DNA from: an uncultured Bacteroidales bacterium
Lineage (GTDB): Bacteria; Bacteroidota; Bacteroidia; Bacteroidales; Paludibacteraceae
DNA length: 64,000 nt
Direction of reading: 5' to 3'
NCBI GenBank assembly: GCA_946411385.1
Contig: CAMKDV010000012.1
Span: 37,758 to 101,757, forward strand
Below are positions 36,528-46,657 of the stretch, piece by piece. A model generated the notes under the pieces. It was not told the origin of the DNA and made no database searches. It saw nothing but the letters and a program-made list of their open reading frames with translations. Every line of letters starts with the position of its first letter. The stretch's first letter is position 1. Position numbers and translations under genes: made by a program.

Positions 36528-37232
36528 ATGAAAACGATCAAACGAATTGTCGCATTGGGCGACTCAATTACCAAAGGAGTGATCTTTGACGGAAGCAAAT
36601 ACAGCATACTATCATCCGGTTTTGTGAGCCAATGTGCTGAGGCGCTGGCTTTGCCGATAGACAACTACAGCAAGATGGGCTGCACCATCTCGCGCGGCTC
36701 ACAGATAGCCGAGCAGCATGCCGATGCCATTGCGCAGAGCGATCTGACGCTGGTGGAGTTCGGCGGCAATGACTCGGATTTCTGCTGGCACGACATAGCC
36801 TCCGCGCCGAACGACAATCATTATCCGATGACCGAGTTGCCTACCTTCCGCGCGCTATACAAAGATCTGATTGCGCGTATACGCCAGTTGGGCAGCAAAC
36901 CTGTACTGCTGACGCTTCCGCTGATTGACTACAAGCAGTTCTACGAGTTTATCACGCGCAACATGGGCGACCGTGCACGCCAAAATGTATTGAGCTGGCT
37001 CGGCGGTCAGGAAGAGCGCATCCGCAACTACCACGACATGTACAGTCTTGCCGTCTATCAGATAGGCTATCAGGAGCGCGTGCCGGTGCTGGATATCACA
37101 TCGCCATTCCTCCGCAACTGCGACTACAAGCAGTACCTCTGCTGCGATGGGATCCATCCGTCACAGGAAGGTCATGACCTGATTGCAGTGAGCGTAGCAG
37201 GGCAAATCCGGCAAATTGTTAGACAAATGTAA
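36528..37232 (+). CDS. Cytoplasmic SGNH/GDSL hydrolase
   Basis: 234 aa without a signal peptide. Blocks I, III and V of the SGNH fold are clear: GDSITKG (11-17) with the nucleophile serine, GGND (near 79) and DGIHPSQEGH (near 213) with Asp and His of the triad. Such enzymes remove acyl groups from sugars or lipids. It is followed by a GH9 cellulase with its own promoter, so a role in deacetylating imported cello- or hemicellulose oligosaccharides is plausible but unproven. Confidence 0.85.
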   Translation: MKTIKRIVALGDSITKGVIFDGSKYSILSSGFVSQCAEALALPIDNYSKMGCTISRGSQIAEQHADAIAQSDLTLVEFGGNDSDFCWHDIASAPNDNHYPMTELPTFRALYKDLIARIRQLGSKPVLLTLPLIDYKQFYEFITRNMGDRARQNVLSWLGGQEERIRNYHDMYSLAVYQIGYQERVPVLDITSPFLRNCDYKQYLCCDGIHPSQEGHDLIAVSVAGQIRQIVRQM

Positions 37233-37272
37233 TTTTTTCGGCATTTTATTTGCAATTTTGGGATTTTTTTTG

Positions 37273-37280
37273 TACCTTTG
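37273..37280 (+). promoter_or_regulatory. Promoter -7 box for GH9 gene (TACCTTTG)
   Basis: TACCTTTG with TTTG at 37249-37252, exact 20-bp spacing; 30 bp before the ATG at 37310. Confidence 0.8.
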
Positions 37281-37309
37281 CATCAAATCATGCAAATTTA
37301 CGTACAGCC

Positions 37310-39028
37310 ATGAAAAAATCCCTTTTGCTTTTTGCCGCCATCGGTGCGCTGCTTATAGGTTGCCGACCTGTGTCCAATCCCGAGATTCGGATGAATCAAG
37401 TAGGTTTTGGTCCGCTACAGGAGAAGACCGCGACGATTGACGTCTGCTGTGCCGAGGCGCAGCCTTATGTCGCGTTTGTCCTTGCTGCCAACGGCGATAC
37501 CGTCTGGTCTGGTACAGGCTCCGCAACGATGCTTAACCCCGTATCAGGCAAACCACGGCAAGTAATTGATTTCTCGTCCGTAACCGAGCCGGGCGAATAT
37601 ACGCTGCATGTGCCGTTTGGGCAGATGAATTTTACCGTTTGCCAGCATCCGTACAGGGAGCTGACCCGAAAAGCACTGCGTGCGTTCTATTACCAGCGTG
37701 CGTCGATGCCTATCGTCGAGCCGTACGCAGAAGGCTATGAGCGTAAGGCAGGTCATCCTGATGACCATGTGCTCGTTCATTCTTCTGCAGCTACTGCCGA
37801 GCGCCCTGAAGGAACTCCGCTTGACTGCTCCGGAGGATGGTACGATGCCGGCGACTACAACAAGTATATTGTCAACAGCGGCTATACGATGGGCGTATGG
37901 CTGATGGCCTACGAGATGAACAAGGATTATTTCGATCATTTATCGCTCAATATCCCCGAGTCGGAACAGCCTGTTCCGGACATGCTGGCAGAAGCGATGT
38001 ATAATATCCGCTGGATGATGACGATGCAAGATCTGGACGGCGGCGTGTATCACAAGCTTACCGAAGCCAATTTTGAGGGATTTATTCGTCCGGACGAGTG
38101 CGAAAAGACGCGTTACGTAGTGATGAAGACTACGGCAGCCGCGCTGGATTATGCTGCTACGATGGCTCTTGCCGCGCGGGTATATGCGCCGTACGAAGAA
38201 ATCTATCCGGGTTTCTGCGTTGAGGCTACCGAGGCTGCGCTGGCTGCTTACGGCTGGGCAATGGCGCACCCCGATGTGTATTACGACCAGCCTAAGATGA
38301 ACGAGCTGTTCAAGCCGGAGATAACCACAGGTGCGTATGATGACTTTGACGTGACGGACGAGTTCTACTGGGCTGCTACGGAGCTGTATCTGCTCACCGG
38401 TGATGAGATGTATAAGGAAGAAGCCATGAAGCATAAGCCGGCAACATATATCCCTGCCGTATGGGGCAATGTAGCCGAACTGGCATCGATGGAATGGATG
38501 CTCCGCACGAACGATGTGGAGCCGTTGCTGGCGCATCTAAAGCCTTATACGGACGAGGTGGAGACTATCTCCGTACATCACTCGCCGTACGGCAATAGGG
38601 AGAATGATTTCTTCTGGGGCTGCAACAGCGAAGGCTGTTGCTGGCGTGGTATAGAATACCTATTCGCGTACAAGCTGACGAATAATGAGCAATATCTCGC
38701 CAATGCACAGCGCTGCTTGAACTATATACTCGGACAAAATGCCACGGGCTACTGCTATGTAACGGGCTTCGGGCAGAAACCGGTATGTCATCCTCACCAC
38801 CGCCTGTCGTACAGCCATCCAAAAGGCACGCATCCGGGTTTCCTGGCAGGCGGACCTAACCCGATGCGCCAGGATGCAGAGACCGATGGCGTGAAGTATC
38901 CGAAAGATGTACCGGCTGACGAGAGCTACCTGGACTACCAGCCGAGCTACGCATCTAACGAGGTGACCATCAACTGGAATGTCACCCTTTTTGCGCTAAC
39001 AGCCGGACTGGACGCTTTGTCGGATTAA
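37310..39028 (+). CDS. GH9 endoglucanase lipoprotein
   Basis: 572 aa from ATG 37310; the longer frame begins upstream of the promoter and is rejected. Lipobox LLIGC (cysteine 18). An N-terminal Ig-like CelD_N domain (about 25-110) precedes the (alpha/alpha)6 barrel. Catalytic features are GGWYDAGDYNKY near 165 (the aspartate pair that activates water), HPHHRLSY near 501 and the acid glutamate in SNEVTINWN near 553. It should hydrolyse beta-1,4-glucan at the cell surface or in the periplasm. Confidence 0.93.
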   Translation: MKKSLLLFAAIGALLIGCRPVSNPEIRMNQVGFGPLQEKTATIDVCCAEAQPYVAFVLAANGDTVWSGTGSATMLNPVSGKPRQVIDFSSVTEPGEYTLHVPFGQMNFTVCQHPYRELTRKALRAFYYQRASMPIVEPYAEGYERKAGHPDDHVLVHSSAATAERPEGTPLDCSGGWYDAGDYNKYIVNSGYTMGVWLMAYEMNKDYFDHLSLNIPESEQPVPDMLAEAMYNIRWMMTMQDLDGGVYHKLTEANFEGFIRPDECEKTRYVVMKTTAAALDYAATMALAARVYAPYEEIYPGFCVEATEAALAAYGWAMAHPDVYYDQPKMNELFKPEITTGAYDDFDVTDEFYWAATELYLLTGDEMYKEEAMKHKPATYIPAVWGNVAELASMEWMLRTNDVEPLLAHLKPYTDEVETISVHHSPYGNRENDFFWGCNSEGCCWRGIEYLFAYKLTNNEQYLANAQRCLNYILGQNATGYCYVTGFGQKPVCHPHHRLSYSHPKGTHPGFLAGGPNPMRQDAETDGVKYPKDVPADESYLDYQPSYASNEVTINWNVTLFALTAGLDALSD

Positions 39029-39088
39029 CCGACAAGCGCCCCGCCTGTTTTTTATTTTGGTTGTTAGAAATCGAACACCTGATTCCGG

Positions 39089-39811
39089 CTATCGGATAGG
39101 GAAATTGAAATAGGTGTCAGGATAAGGCTCGTTGTTGAGCGTGAAATGCCACCACTCGTTGTTTATTCCGCGAAATCCGTGACGCAGCATGGCGTCGTGG
39201 AGAATAAGCCTGTTGGCTTGCACCTGTTCCCACCGCTCGGGAGTATAGAGTACATGTGCTATCTCTATCGGCGAGTCAACCACGAAAGACGGATGACTCT
39301 CGTCGCCGAACCAGTCGAAGGGCGTACCCATATCCAGTTCTTTGCCCGTGAGGGTGTCGATGAGCGTGAGGTCGACCGTAGAGCCGCGCGAGTGACCGGA
39401 ACGCGAAGCAATATATTCCAACTTGAATAGCAGCGATTTGTCCACCATGGGGTAGAACACGGCTTTCATCGTGGTGTCCTGAAGATTCTCTGCCCAGCGG
39501 ATGAAATGGCTGACAGCCTGTTGCGGACGATAGCTGTCCCATATCTTGATACGGTAACCTTGGGCTTTCAAATCGTCGCTGACGGCACGCAGCGAATCGG
39601 CTGCTTCGCGCGTCATGAGAGCAATAGGACGCTCGTAGCCGTCAACGCGTGCGCCGACAAAATTGTAGGTGCTGAAATAGCGTATTTCGAGCAGCGCGTC
39701 AGGGATGACGGCTGTCACTTCCACAAAGTCCGAGCGATCCATCTCAGGAGCCGGCTTGCTGCATGCTACTCCGAGCAAGGCAGCGAAAAGAAGTATGAAA
39801 ATGCGATTCAT
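39089..39811 (-). CDS. VanX-type D-Ala-D-Ala dipeptidase lipoprotein
   Basis: 240 aa from ATG 39811. Lipobox GVAC (cysteine 17). The M15D zinc site is intact: SGHSRGSTVD (His and Asp ligands, near 149) and EWWHF (glutamate base and histidine ligand, near 221); the substrate arginine lies in DSYRPQQA. It cleaves D-alanyl-D-alanine. As a single lipoprotein outside any van cluster it probably serves peptidoglycan dipeptide recycling rather than glycopeptide resistance. Confidence 0.9.
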   Translation of the reverse strand: MNRIFILLFAALLGVACSKPAPEMDRSDFVEVTAVIPDALLEIRYFSTYNFVGARVDGYERPIALMTREAADSLRAVSDDLKAQGYRIKIWDSYRPQQAVSHFIRWAENLQDTTMKAVFYPMVDKSLLFKLEYIASRSGHSRGSTVDLTLIDTLTGKELDMGTPFDWFGDESHPSFVVDSPIEIAHVLYTPERWEQVQANRLILHDAMLRHGFRGINNEWWHFTLNNEPYPDTYFNFPIR

Positions 39812-39839
39812 GTCTGTTAGGAATTTAATATTTTGCCTG

Positions 39840-39847
39840 CAAAGATA
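39840..39847 (-). promoter_or_regulatory. Promoter -7 box for VanX-like gene (TATCTTTG)
   Basis: Reverse-strand TATCTTTG 28 bp before the ATG, within a divergent promoter region. Confidence 0.65.
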
Positions 39848-39911
39848 CAATATTTTTTTCGTAAAAGCAAGATTTGTTCCGTAAAAATTTGCTTTATTGC
39901 AAAATTTTTTG

Positions 39912-39919
39912 TATCTTTG
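39912..39919 (+). promoter_or_regulatory. Promoter -7 box for acid phosphatase gene (TATCTTTG)
   Basis: TATCTTTG with TTTG at 39888-39891 (20-bp spacing), 23 bp before the ATG at 39943. Confidence 0.75.
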
Positions 39920-39942
39920 TACGCATAAATTGTATTTTTAGT

Positions 39943-40665
39943 ATGAAACGATTCATTTTTTCCGTTCTATTGGTTAGTCTGCTTTGTCCTTTTATGTGTG
40001 CAGGCGATGCACATCCGTATTTCACTATAGCCGAGATGCCTTGTGCGTTGCGGTACATGCCAGGTCCTCCGACACGTGGCGAGATGCGATTTGCGTACGA
40101 CAGTGCGCAGTATGTGTGGGGCAAGAGTCAGCGTCCGACTGCCCGTGGCGCCAAGGCAAAGGCGGATGCGGAGTTCAGCATCCGGCGTATGGCGGTGATC
40201 TTTTCGCCGGTGATCGGTGTGGAGATAAGCGAGAAGAACACGCCCGAGCTGTGGAAACTGCTACGTGACGCTACCCGTACGGCAGGTTTTGCTTGTGATA
40301 GCACCAAAGCCACCTATATGCGTCAGCGCCCTTACATGGTGTATAATGAGCCTACGCTGGTGCCTGAAGATGAGGAAGAGCTGCGTCACAACGGTTCGTA
40401 TCCGTCGGGTCATACCACGCTCGGATGGAGTACGGCACTCATCCTATGCGAGATATGTCCCGAGCAGCAAAATGCCATATTGAAGGAAGGATTTGAGTAT
40501 GGTCAGAGCCGCGTAATAGCCGGTTTTCACTGGCAGAGCGATGTGGATGCCGCACGGGTAATCACCAGCGCAGCAATGGCCAAACTGCACACGAGCAAAG
40601 CCTTCAACAAGCAGATGGAGAAGGCCAAGAAGGAGTACAGGAAACTTATCCAAAAGAAGAAATAA
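39943..40665 (+). CDS. Exported class A acid phosphatase-like PAP2 protein
   Basis: 240 aa from ATG 39943, the only start downstream of the promoter. Signal peptide (about 1-21). The phosphatase motif is spread as KATYMRQRP (near 123), GSYPSGHTT (near 151) and SRVIAGFHWQSDVDA (near 188), as in PhoN/PhoC nonspecific acid phosphatases. It is soluble and periplasmic, unlike the membrane PAP2 at 4 kb. Releases phosphate from organic monoesters. It heads a plus-strand run that continues through dut. Confidence 0.88.
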   Translation: MKRFIFSVLLVSLLCPFMCAGDAHPYFTIAEMPCALRYMPGPPTRGEMRFAYDSAQYVWGKSQRPTARGAKAKADAEFSIRRMAVIFSPVIGVEISEKNTPELWKLLRDATRTAGFACDSTKATYMRQRPYMVYNEPTLVPEDEEELRHNGSYPSGHTTLGWSTALILCEICPEQQNAILKEGFEYGQSRVIAGFHWQSDVDAARVITSAAMAKLHTSKAFNKQMEKAKKEYRKLIQKKK

Positions 40666-40675
40666 CAATCAAGCC

Positions 40676-41521
40676 ATGAGCCGATACGAAGAACTGAAAG
40701 TAGCGGAAGGCGTATATGTTCCCCAAATGGGGATAAAATACCCCGAGGATAATCCTTATGAGCAATTGGTGCACCCTACGTTCACCTCACACTTTGTTGC
40801 GGGCGAGGATTATCCGTTTGTCAATGACAGTTTCAGACAGCGGTTGTTGAATTTTACGTTCGTCACAATCTTATTGCGGTTTCTCATGCGCATCATGCTC
40901 CACACGAAGATGGGACTGCGCTTCAAGGGTAGGGAGAACCTCAAGAAGTACAAGGCGGAGCTGGAGGCAGGGGCAATCACTATTGCCAACCATTGTTTCC
41001 GCCTCGATTGTCCGTGCGTGCTGCTGGCAGCCAAAGTGCCGTACAACGTGAAGATACCTATGTTCGCGCCTAATTTCGGCACCAAAGACGGCATCTTCAT
41101 GCGCTCGGTGGGAGGTATACCTATTCCTGAAGCCGAAGCGGGTATGGGAGCGTTGAAGAAGTTCAATGAGGCGTTCGACGAGTTTCACCGTCGCGGCTAT
41201 TGGATACATATCTTCCCCGAAGCCAAACGCTGGGATTTCTACAAGCCGTTGCGCCCGTTCCAGAAAGGCGCTTTCACCATGGCGTACAAGTACGGTATGC
41301 CGTTGCTGCCTTGCGTCATCACCTACCGCGAGCGTACGGGCATCTACCGCTTGTTCGGACCAAAGAATCTGCCGCTCTTGCAAGTGGAGATAGGCGAGCC
41401 GATCTTCCCCGACAAATCGCAGCCTCGTGCTGCCGAGGTCAACCGTCTGCTGGAGACCGCCCATAGCCGCATGGAGCAGATGGCGGGTATAACGCACAAC
41501 CCATGGCCAAGTATGCTGTAA
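40676..41521 (+). CDS. Lysophospholipid acyltransferase-family protein
   Basis: 281 aa. The acyltransferase HxxxxD motif appears as NHCFRLD near residue 104 and the substrate-binding block as FPEAKRW near 183. The family includes 1-acylglycerol-3-phosphate acyltransferase PlsC, but the N-terminal 70 residues differ and the second motif departs from the usual EGTRS, so another acyl acceptor is possible. Starts 10 bp after the phosphatase gene; likely the same operon. Confidence 0.82.
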   Translation: MSRYEELKVAEGVYVPQMGIKYPEDNPYEQLVHPTFTSHFVAGEDYPFVNDSFRQRLLNFTFVTILLRFLMRIMLHTKMGLRFKGRENLKKYKAELEAGAITIANHCFRLDCPCVLLAAKVPYNVKIPMFAPNFGTKDGIFMRSVGGIPIPEAEAGMGALKKFNEAFDEFHRRGYWIHIFPEAKRWDFYKPLRPFQKGAFTMAYKYGMPLLPCVITYRERTGIYRLFGPKNLPLLQVEIGEPIFPDKSQPRAAEVNRLLETAHSRMEQMAGITHNPWPSML

Positions 41522-41522
41522 G

Positions 41523-42473
41523 ATGAAGGTAAGAGCGTGTATAGTGATAGGAATGTGCATGGTAGTGGCATGCATGCACGGTGCTCTGAAGAAGAGCAAG
41601 CCGGCTACGAGTGCAACCTATGCCGAATGGCTGAAAAAGCATCCGGGGGATAGCAATGCATATTGCTCATACGTGCTTGCATTGCTCACGGAAGGCGATA
41701 CCATATTGGCGGAGCAGAAGATAAGCGCGATGCTCAAGATAGATGCTGCAAATACCTGCATGTTACGGAGCAAGGCGTCAATAGCCTTGGCGCGCGGCAA
41801 ACAAAACGAAGCCGTGCGATGTGCAGCGGACGCCATTGCAGCCGGATGGCAGCCGGAGACGGAAGATACACTGATGGTGCAACTGGCGCAGACCTGCGGC
41901 GAGGCGCTCGGACTACGACTGGCTCTGACAGCGCGGAAAGAGAAAACCAATACCGACGAATGGCGAGCACTGGCCGTGTTGTCGCTCATTCAGTTAGATA
42001 CCGTTTCCGCCTTGGCGCATTATACCACTGCCCGACAATTGGGCGACACCACACTCAACGAAACGATTGCATCACTAAGGCCGATAGAGCAACTGGATAG
42101 TAGCCGTGTGCGCTATCGTATACCGTTCACACGTACTTTCGAGGCATACGAACTGCAAGCCAAATGCAACGGTTTGCCGATAAAGATTGTGATGGATACT
42201 GCCGCGACAATCAATACCATCTCCGGCGTAGAGAGCCTGTTTCTGCTGAAGAATGACTATATCACGCAGAAAGATATCATTCAGGATACGCAGGTACTGA
42301 TGCGGAGCGTGGAGATAGGTGAGCAGGTGGTGCTCAGCGATGTGCTGTTCCATAACAAGAACGGCCAGGAAACGCCAATCATCCTCTCCCTGCGGGCATT
42401 TGACCATCTGGGCAAACCGGTACTGAATACGAATACTAACACCATTGATATTTACGAGATTAACAAACGATAA
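41523..42473 (+). CDS. Exported TPR-like protein with degenerate retropepsin domain
   Basis: 316 aa; lipobox-like MVVAC near residue 17. Helical TPR-like repeats occupy 30-190. The C-terminal 110 residues align in pattern with the aspartic protease domain of the gene at 44145-46154, but the active-site DTG is DTA (VMDTAATINTIS). The aspartate is kept and the glycine lost, so activity is doubtful. ATG begins 1 bp after the stop of the acyltransferase. It may be a regulatory or binding partner of its active paralog. Confidence 0.7.
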   Translation: MKVRACIVIGMCMVVACMHGALKKSKPATSATYAEWLKKHPGDSNAYCSYVLALLTEGDTILAEQKISAMLKIDAANTCMLRSKASIALARGKQNEAVRCAADAIAAGWQPETEDTLMVQLAQTCGEALGLRLALTARKEKTNTDEWRALAVLSLIQLDTVSALAHYTTARQLGDTTLNETIASLRPIEQLDSSRVRYRIPFTRTFEAYELQAKCNGLPIKIVMDTAATINTISGVESLFLLKNDYITQKDIIQDTQVLMRSVEIGEQVVLSDVLFHNKNGQETPIILSLRAFDHLGKPVLNTNTNTIDIYEINKR

Positions 42474-42484
42474 AACGTACAATT

Positions 42485-44140
42485 ATGAAGAAGTTATTAG
42501 AGACTATTTGTTTTCTGCTATTGCTCCCCTTGATGCTGCTTGCGCAGAACCCGTACGCATCGTACAACGTGCGTCTGGGTTATGAAGCATGGCAACAGGG
42601 CGACTACCAGGCGGCGTATGATGCACTAAGCAAGGAGGTTACTCAGGTTAATCCTGAGAACGGTATGGCATACGCTTTGCTGGCGTTTGTATGCCGCGAT
42701 GCCGGAGAACCCGCTCAGATGCTTCGCTGCGCGAATCGTGCCGTGAAATATCTGCCGAAGAACGATCTGATTCTCTTGCCCGACGTGCTGCTGTTGCTGC
42801 ACAAGTTCTATTGGCAGGCAGATGACACGATCAAGGCTGAGGAGTACCTGACCAAAGCGCTGAAACTGAATAACAAGAACGATAAGGTATATCAGCGATA
42901 CGAAGCGTTCTATAAGTCGTGTAAGCGTTACGATGACATGATTGCGCTCGGCAAGCAGGCTGTGAAAGTGCTGCCGAAAGAGCTGGAGGGATATACCATG
43001 CAGTTTGAAGGCTACATGGGTAAGGAGGATTACAAGCTTGCCATGGTAGCAGCCGGCGATATCGTACGCGTGGCAGCCAAGCAAGACAATGCCGACAAGT
43101 TGCGTCCGTATGCCATGGAGTACAAGATGCGTGTGCTACTCAAGCAGAAGCGCTATGAGGAGGCGCTCAACGAAGCGCTGCCGCTAGTGGATGCCATCAA
43201 CTCCAACAAGGTGCTCAACACGATAATTGATATAGCCGACAGCACCGACTGGCAGGTCGTGATCGATTCGCTCAACGCATGCGAGCCGCGCTACGAGCGT
43301 CAGCCGTGGTGGGCGATACTGCGCGGAGAGATATACATGAATCACGACCGTTATCCGGAAGCCTACATTGAGCTGTACAAGGCGATGCAGATTCAGGAGA
43401 TGTCGAATGGCTGGCGTCAGATGGGCTTCTTGGCTTCCAACCGCATGGATGACCAGAAGCGTGCCATTGCCTGCTACGAACATGCCATTCTGCTTGACTC
43501 CACTTCGGCTGTCAACTATATTGTGCTGGCAGATGTATATTACGAATCGAAGAAGTACGACAAAGCCGAGGCGATTCTGGAAAAAGCTATCCAACTGGAG
43601 CCGCTGAACGAGAATTCCTACATCATGCGTGCCCGCTGCTACCAGGAGACAGGCCGCTACGATGAGGCAATAGAGGATTATTACAATGCCCTGGTGGCAG
43701 AGCCCGATGATGCGAACTTCTATTTCAGCATTGCACGCGTATATGAGATGAAGGGCGACAGCATAGCCAGACAGCAGGCGATAGACAATGGCTTGAAGAT
43801 GTATAGCGTACGCAAAGACTCGCTTGGCATGAACGAGTACAGAGGCATAGGCGATCTGGATAAAGCCTGTGAGGTGGCACTGGCGAAGCTGAAACCTACG
43901 TCCACAGACAACTACATCTACAACACCGCATGCGTTCTGGCTCTGGCAGGGCGCACAGATGAGGCGCTGGACTATCTGGAGCAGTCGATGGAGAAGGGAT
44001 TCTTGAACATCACCCACATCAAGCATGACGAAGATTTTGAGTCGCTGCGCGACAATCCCCGATTCAAGGAGCTGATAGTCACCTACACCGCGAAGACCAA
44101 AGAGATGCAACAATACATAAACGACCAATTGGCAAAGTAA
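42485..44140 (+). CDS. Exported tetratricopeptide-repeat protein
   Basis: 551 aa, signal peptide (1-20, ending LLAQ), then about eleven TPR units, for example YEAWQQGDYQAAYDALSKEV near 34 and ARCYQETGRYDEAIEDYYNA near 385. It ends with a segment (YLEQSMEKGF, SLRDNPRFKEL) typical of Bacteroidales TPR proteins. Probably periplasmic and a scaffold for protein contacts. It sits between two TPR/protease-like paralogs, 11 bp after the first and 4 bp before the second. Confidence 0.85.
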   Translation: MKKLLETICFLLLLPLMLLAQNPYASYNVRLGYEAWQQGDYQAAYDALSKEVTQVNPENGMAYALLAFVCRDAGEPAQMLRCANRAVKYLPKNDLILLPDVLLLLHKFYWQADDTIKAEEYLTKALKLNNKNDKVYQRYEAFYKSCKRYDDMIALGKQAVKVLPKELEGYTMQFEGYMGKEDYKLAMVAAGDIVRVAAKQDNADKLRPYAMEYKMRVLLKQKRYEEALNEALPLVDAINSNKVLNTIIDIADSTDWQVVIDSLNACEPRYERQPWWAILRGEIYMNHDRYPEAYIELYKAMQIQEMSNGWRQMGFLASNRMDDQKRAIACYEHAILLDSTSAVNYIVLADVYYESKKYDKAEAILEKAIQLEPLNENSYIMRARCYQETGRYDEAIEDYYNALVAEPDDANFYFSIARVYEMKGDSIARQQAIDNGLKMYSVRKDSLGMNEYRGIGDLDKACEVALAKLKPTSTDNYIYNTACVLALAGRTDEALDYLEQSMEKGFLNITHIKHDEDFESLRDNPRFKELIVTYTAKTKEMQQYINDQLAK

Positions 44141-44144
44141 GACT

Positions 44145-46154
44145 ATGAAAAGAAGCATTATCATCATACTGGCGCTGGCCATGATCAGTCCGCTGATGGC
44201 GGGTAAGAACGAGAAGTCGTATTGGTATCAGCGTGCCGAGGAGGCATATGCGAAACAGGATTACGGCAAGTGTATGCGTGCCCTTGAAGCCGGCGTGCGC
44301 GAGAATCCGAAAGACGCTTACTGCTGGGCAGTGATAGCCGAGATATGCAGCAAGCGTGCGTTCGCCCAATACGGCAGGGCACTGGAGGCTGCCGATGAGG
44401 CGCTCAAGTACCTGCCGAAGAAAGAGACCTATTGGATCGGTTTCGTTCATGCGATTCGCGGTGACGTCTTCTACAAGGTAGGCGAACCCGAGCAGTCGGC
44501 TCAGGCATACGAGAAAGCTGTGGCGATGATGCCGGACAAGATTGAGTATATCTATGCCCTGGCAGATGTGTATCGCGATCTGAAGCGCTACGAGGATGCA
44601 CAGGTGCTGCTCAAACGCATTGTGGATGAGGACCCTGCAGAGTCGTACGTGCAAGCCGTGCTGGCTGACAACTATCTGAACTTGGGCGATACGCTCAATG
44701 CCATGCGACGCGTCAACCTATCGCTGGCGCTCAATCCGAACAACAACGAGATGGCGCAACTCGTCCTCTTCCGGATAGCATGGGCACGAGGCGACGTGCT
44801 GCAAGCGGCCAATCAGTATCTGCAGATATTGCATAGCCAGAGTACCGAGATTGTTGCCTACGATTCGCTCCGTCGCGACAATCTGCCTCTGCTGCTTGCC
44901 GCTACACGCTTGTGCATCAATGAGGCGCCTACCGATGCAGTGCGTTTGTACTTGCTCGCGTCAATCTATTATAAGGAAGGTCAGTGCGCAGATGCGTATA
45001 TATGGCAGAAGAAAGCCGTGAAACTCAGCGATGAGTATGAAGGCATGCTGCTAACGATCTGTTCGGATCTTGGCCTGTGGAACGAAGTGGATGAACTTTT
45101 CCGCAAAGAGATGAAGAACGACAGTACTGTCCGTCGCGGCATGGCTTACCACTATGCGCGCCGAGGTGACTATCAGACGGCTTATCAGCAGAATTTGCTT
45201 GTACGTAACGACTATCCTACCGACGAATATATCTATCGCGAGATAGGGCGTGTGCTGACCAACATGCAGCGCTACGACGAGGCAATAGCCTATATGGATA
45301 CCGCTGTGATTATGGCAGAAGAGCAGTCGCAGGCTACGATGCTCTTCAACCGCGGAGAGATTTACACTCGTATGGGTGATGACGCAAAGGCGATGCAGGA
45401 TTATATGGCGGCGCGTGAGGTGGTGGATAAGCCAGATACAAAAGCCTTTGTCGATGCATTGCTTGGGAACAAGGACAATGTAGAGCAATATGTTGATTCG
45501 GTTGTGCCAACGCTGACAGATAATGGCGACTTCTTCGACATAGCCAGCATCTACGCCTGCATGCATGACAAGGACAATACTATCCGCTACATGCGCATGG
45601 CGTACGAACATGGCATGCGTATTTTCCCGTACGATCGTGCCTTCCGTTTCTCGTTCCTTCAGGACGATCCGGACTGGCAAGCTTTGCTTAGTGAGATAGA
45701 GCAGACGCGACAGAAAGATATAGCGTATATCCGCCGGCAGGAGCAGGCAGAAGAGACGAGCGGTGCTATCACGCAGATTCCGTTCGAGAAGAAGGGGGGC
45801 GTGAACCAAGTGCAGTGCACCATCAACGGACTGGCGTTGTACTTCGTATTCGACACCGGTGCAAGCGATGTGTCGCTATCGAATGTGGAGGCAAACTTCA
45901 TGTTGCGCAACGGTTATCTGACCGAGCAGGATTTTATGGGCAAGCAGAACTATGTGACCGCTACCGGCGAGATTCATGAGGGTACCATTGTCAACCTGCG
46001 CGAGGTACGCGTGGGCGATATAATCCTTACGAACATCAAAGCCAGCGTAGTCAAGAACCAGAACGCACCGTTGCTGCTCGGACAATCCGTCTTCCGCCGC
46101 TTCGGTACCGTAGAGGTGGACAACAATGCATCCGTCATCCGATTTGTAAAATAA
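44145..46154 (+). CDS. Exported TPR protein with retropepsin-like aspartic protease domain
   Basis: 669 aa; signal peptide (1-19, ending LMAG). TPR array about 25-500, then a single-domain pepsin-like protease (about 555-669) with the active site [13 protein letters not shown] and the flap/second-half motif [11 protein letters not shown]. Such domains act as dimers in related families. The combination suggests a periplasmic protease with a peptide-recruiting TPR arm. Substrate is unknown. It is the active form of the pair with 41523-42473. Confidence 0.82.
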   Translation: MKRSIIIILALAMISPLMAGKNEKSYWYQRAEEAYAKQDYGKCMRALEAGVRENPKDAYCWAVIAEICSKRAFAQYGRALEAADEALKYLPKKETYWIGFVHAIRGDVFYKVGEPEQSAQAYEKAVAMMPDKIEYIYALADVYRDLKRYEDAQVLLKRIVDEDPAESYVQAVLADNYLNLGDTLNAMRRVNLSLALNPNNNEMAQLVLFRIAWARGDVLQAANQYLQILHSQSTEIVAYDSLRRDNLPLLLAATRLCINEAPTDAVRLYLLASIYYKEGQCADAYIWQKKAVKLSDEYEGMLLTICSDLGLWNEVDELFRKEMKNDSTVRRGMAYHYARRGDYQTAYQQNLLVRNDYPTDEYIYREIGRVLTNMQRYDEAIAYMDTAVIMAEEQSQATMLFNRGEIYTRMGDDAKAMQDYMAAREVVDKPDTKAFVDALLGNKDNVEQYVDSVVPTLTDNGDFFDIASIYACMHDKDNTIRYMRMAYEHGMRIFPYDRAFRFSFLQDDPDWQALLSEIEQTRQKDIAYIRRQEQAEETSGAITQIPFEKKGGVNQVQCTINGLALYFVFDTGASDVSLSNVEANFMLRNGYLTEQDFMGKQNYVTATGEIHEGTIVNLREVRVGDIILTNIKASVVKNQNAPLLLGQSVFRRFGTVEVDNNASVIRFVK

Positions 46155-46190
46155 TTCATCAATTCATCAATCCATCAATCCATCAATCAT
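46155..46190. repeat. Short-word repeat, family C (CATCAATT / CATCAATC)
   Basis: Five tandem TTCATCAA/TCCATCAA units form the whole spacer between the TPR-protease stop and the dut ATG. Confidence 0.85.
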
Positions 46191-46191
46191 C

Positions 46192-46626
46192 ATGGAACTA
46201 CGAGTAATCAACAAGAGCAATAATCCTCTGCCGCGTTACGAGAGCGTACAGGCAGCTGGAATGGATATCCGTTGCAGTCTGACCGAACCTGTTACGTTGC
46301 AGCCTCTGGAGCGTCGATTGATACCTACGGGACTATTCATCGAACTGCCCGCAGGCTATGAGGCGCAGATTCGTCCGCGCAGCGGTTTAGCGCTCAAGCG
46401 GGGACTGACCGTACTGAATACGCCGGGCACTATTGATGCCGACTATAGGGGAGAGGTAGGCGTCATACTGATTAATCTGAGCGGCGAGGCACAGACTATC
46501 GAGCCGGGCGAACGTATCTGCCAGATGGTGATAGCCAAGCATGAGCAACCCGTAATAGTAGAAGTAAACGAATTGTCCGAAACCGAGCGAGGCGCTGGAG
46601 GTTTCGGACATTCAGGACGGTTGTAG
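46192..46626 (+). CDS. dut: Deoxyuridine 5'-triphosphate nucleotidohydrolase
   Basis: 144 aa trimeric dUTPase that converts dUTP to dUMP. All five motifs are present: [41 protein letters not shown] and the C-terminal [11 protein letters not shown]. Length and start are normal. Last gene of the plus-strand run. Confidence 0.97.
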   Translation: MELRVINKSNNPLPRYESVQAAGMDIRCSLTEPVTLQPLERRLIPTGLFIELPAGYEAQIRPRSGLALKRGLTVLNTPGTIDADYRGEVGVILINLSGEAQTIEPGERICQMVIAKHEQPVIVEVNELSETERGAGGFGHSGRL

Positions 46627-46657
46627 CAGCCTTTCGGGCAAGTTTGACCTACAAGGA

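Noticed and set aside
43184..44182. Minus-strand 332-codon open frame
   Set aside because: Antisense to TPR genes with clear repeats; no recognisable domain.
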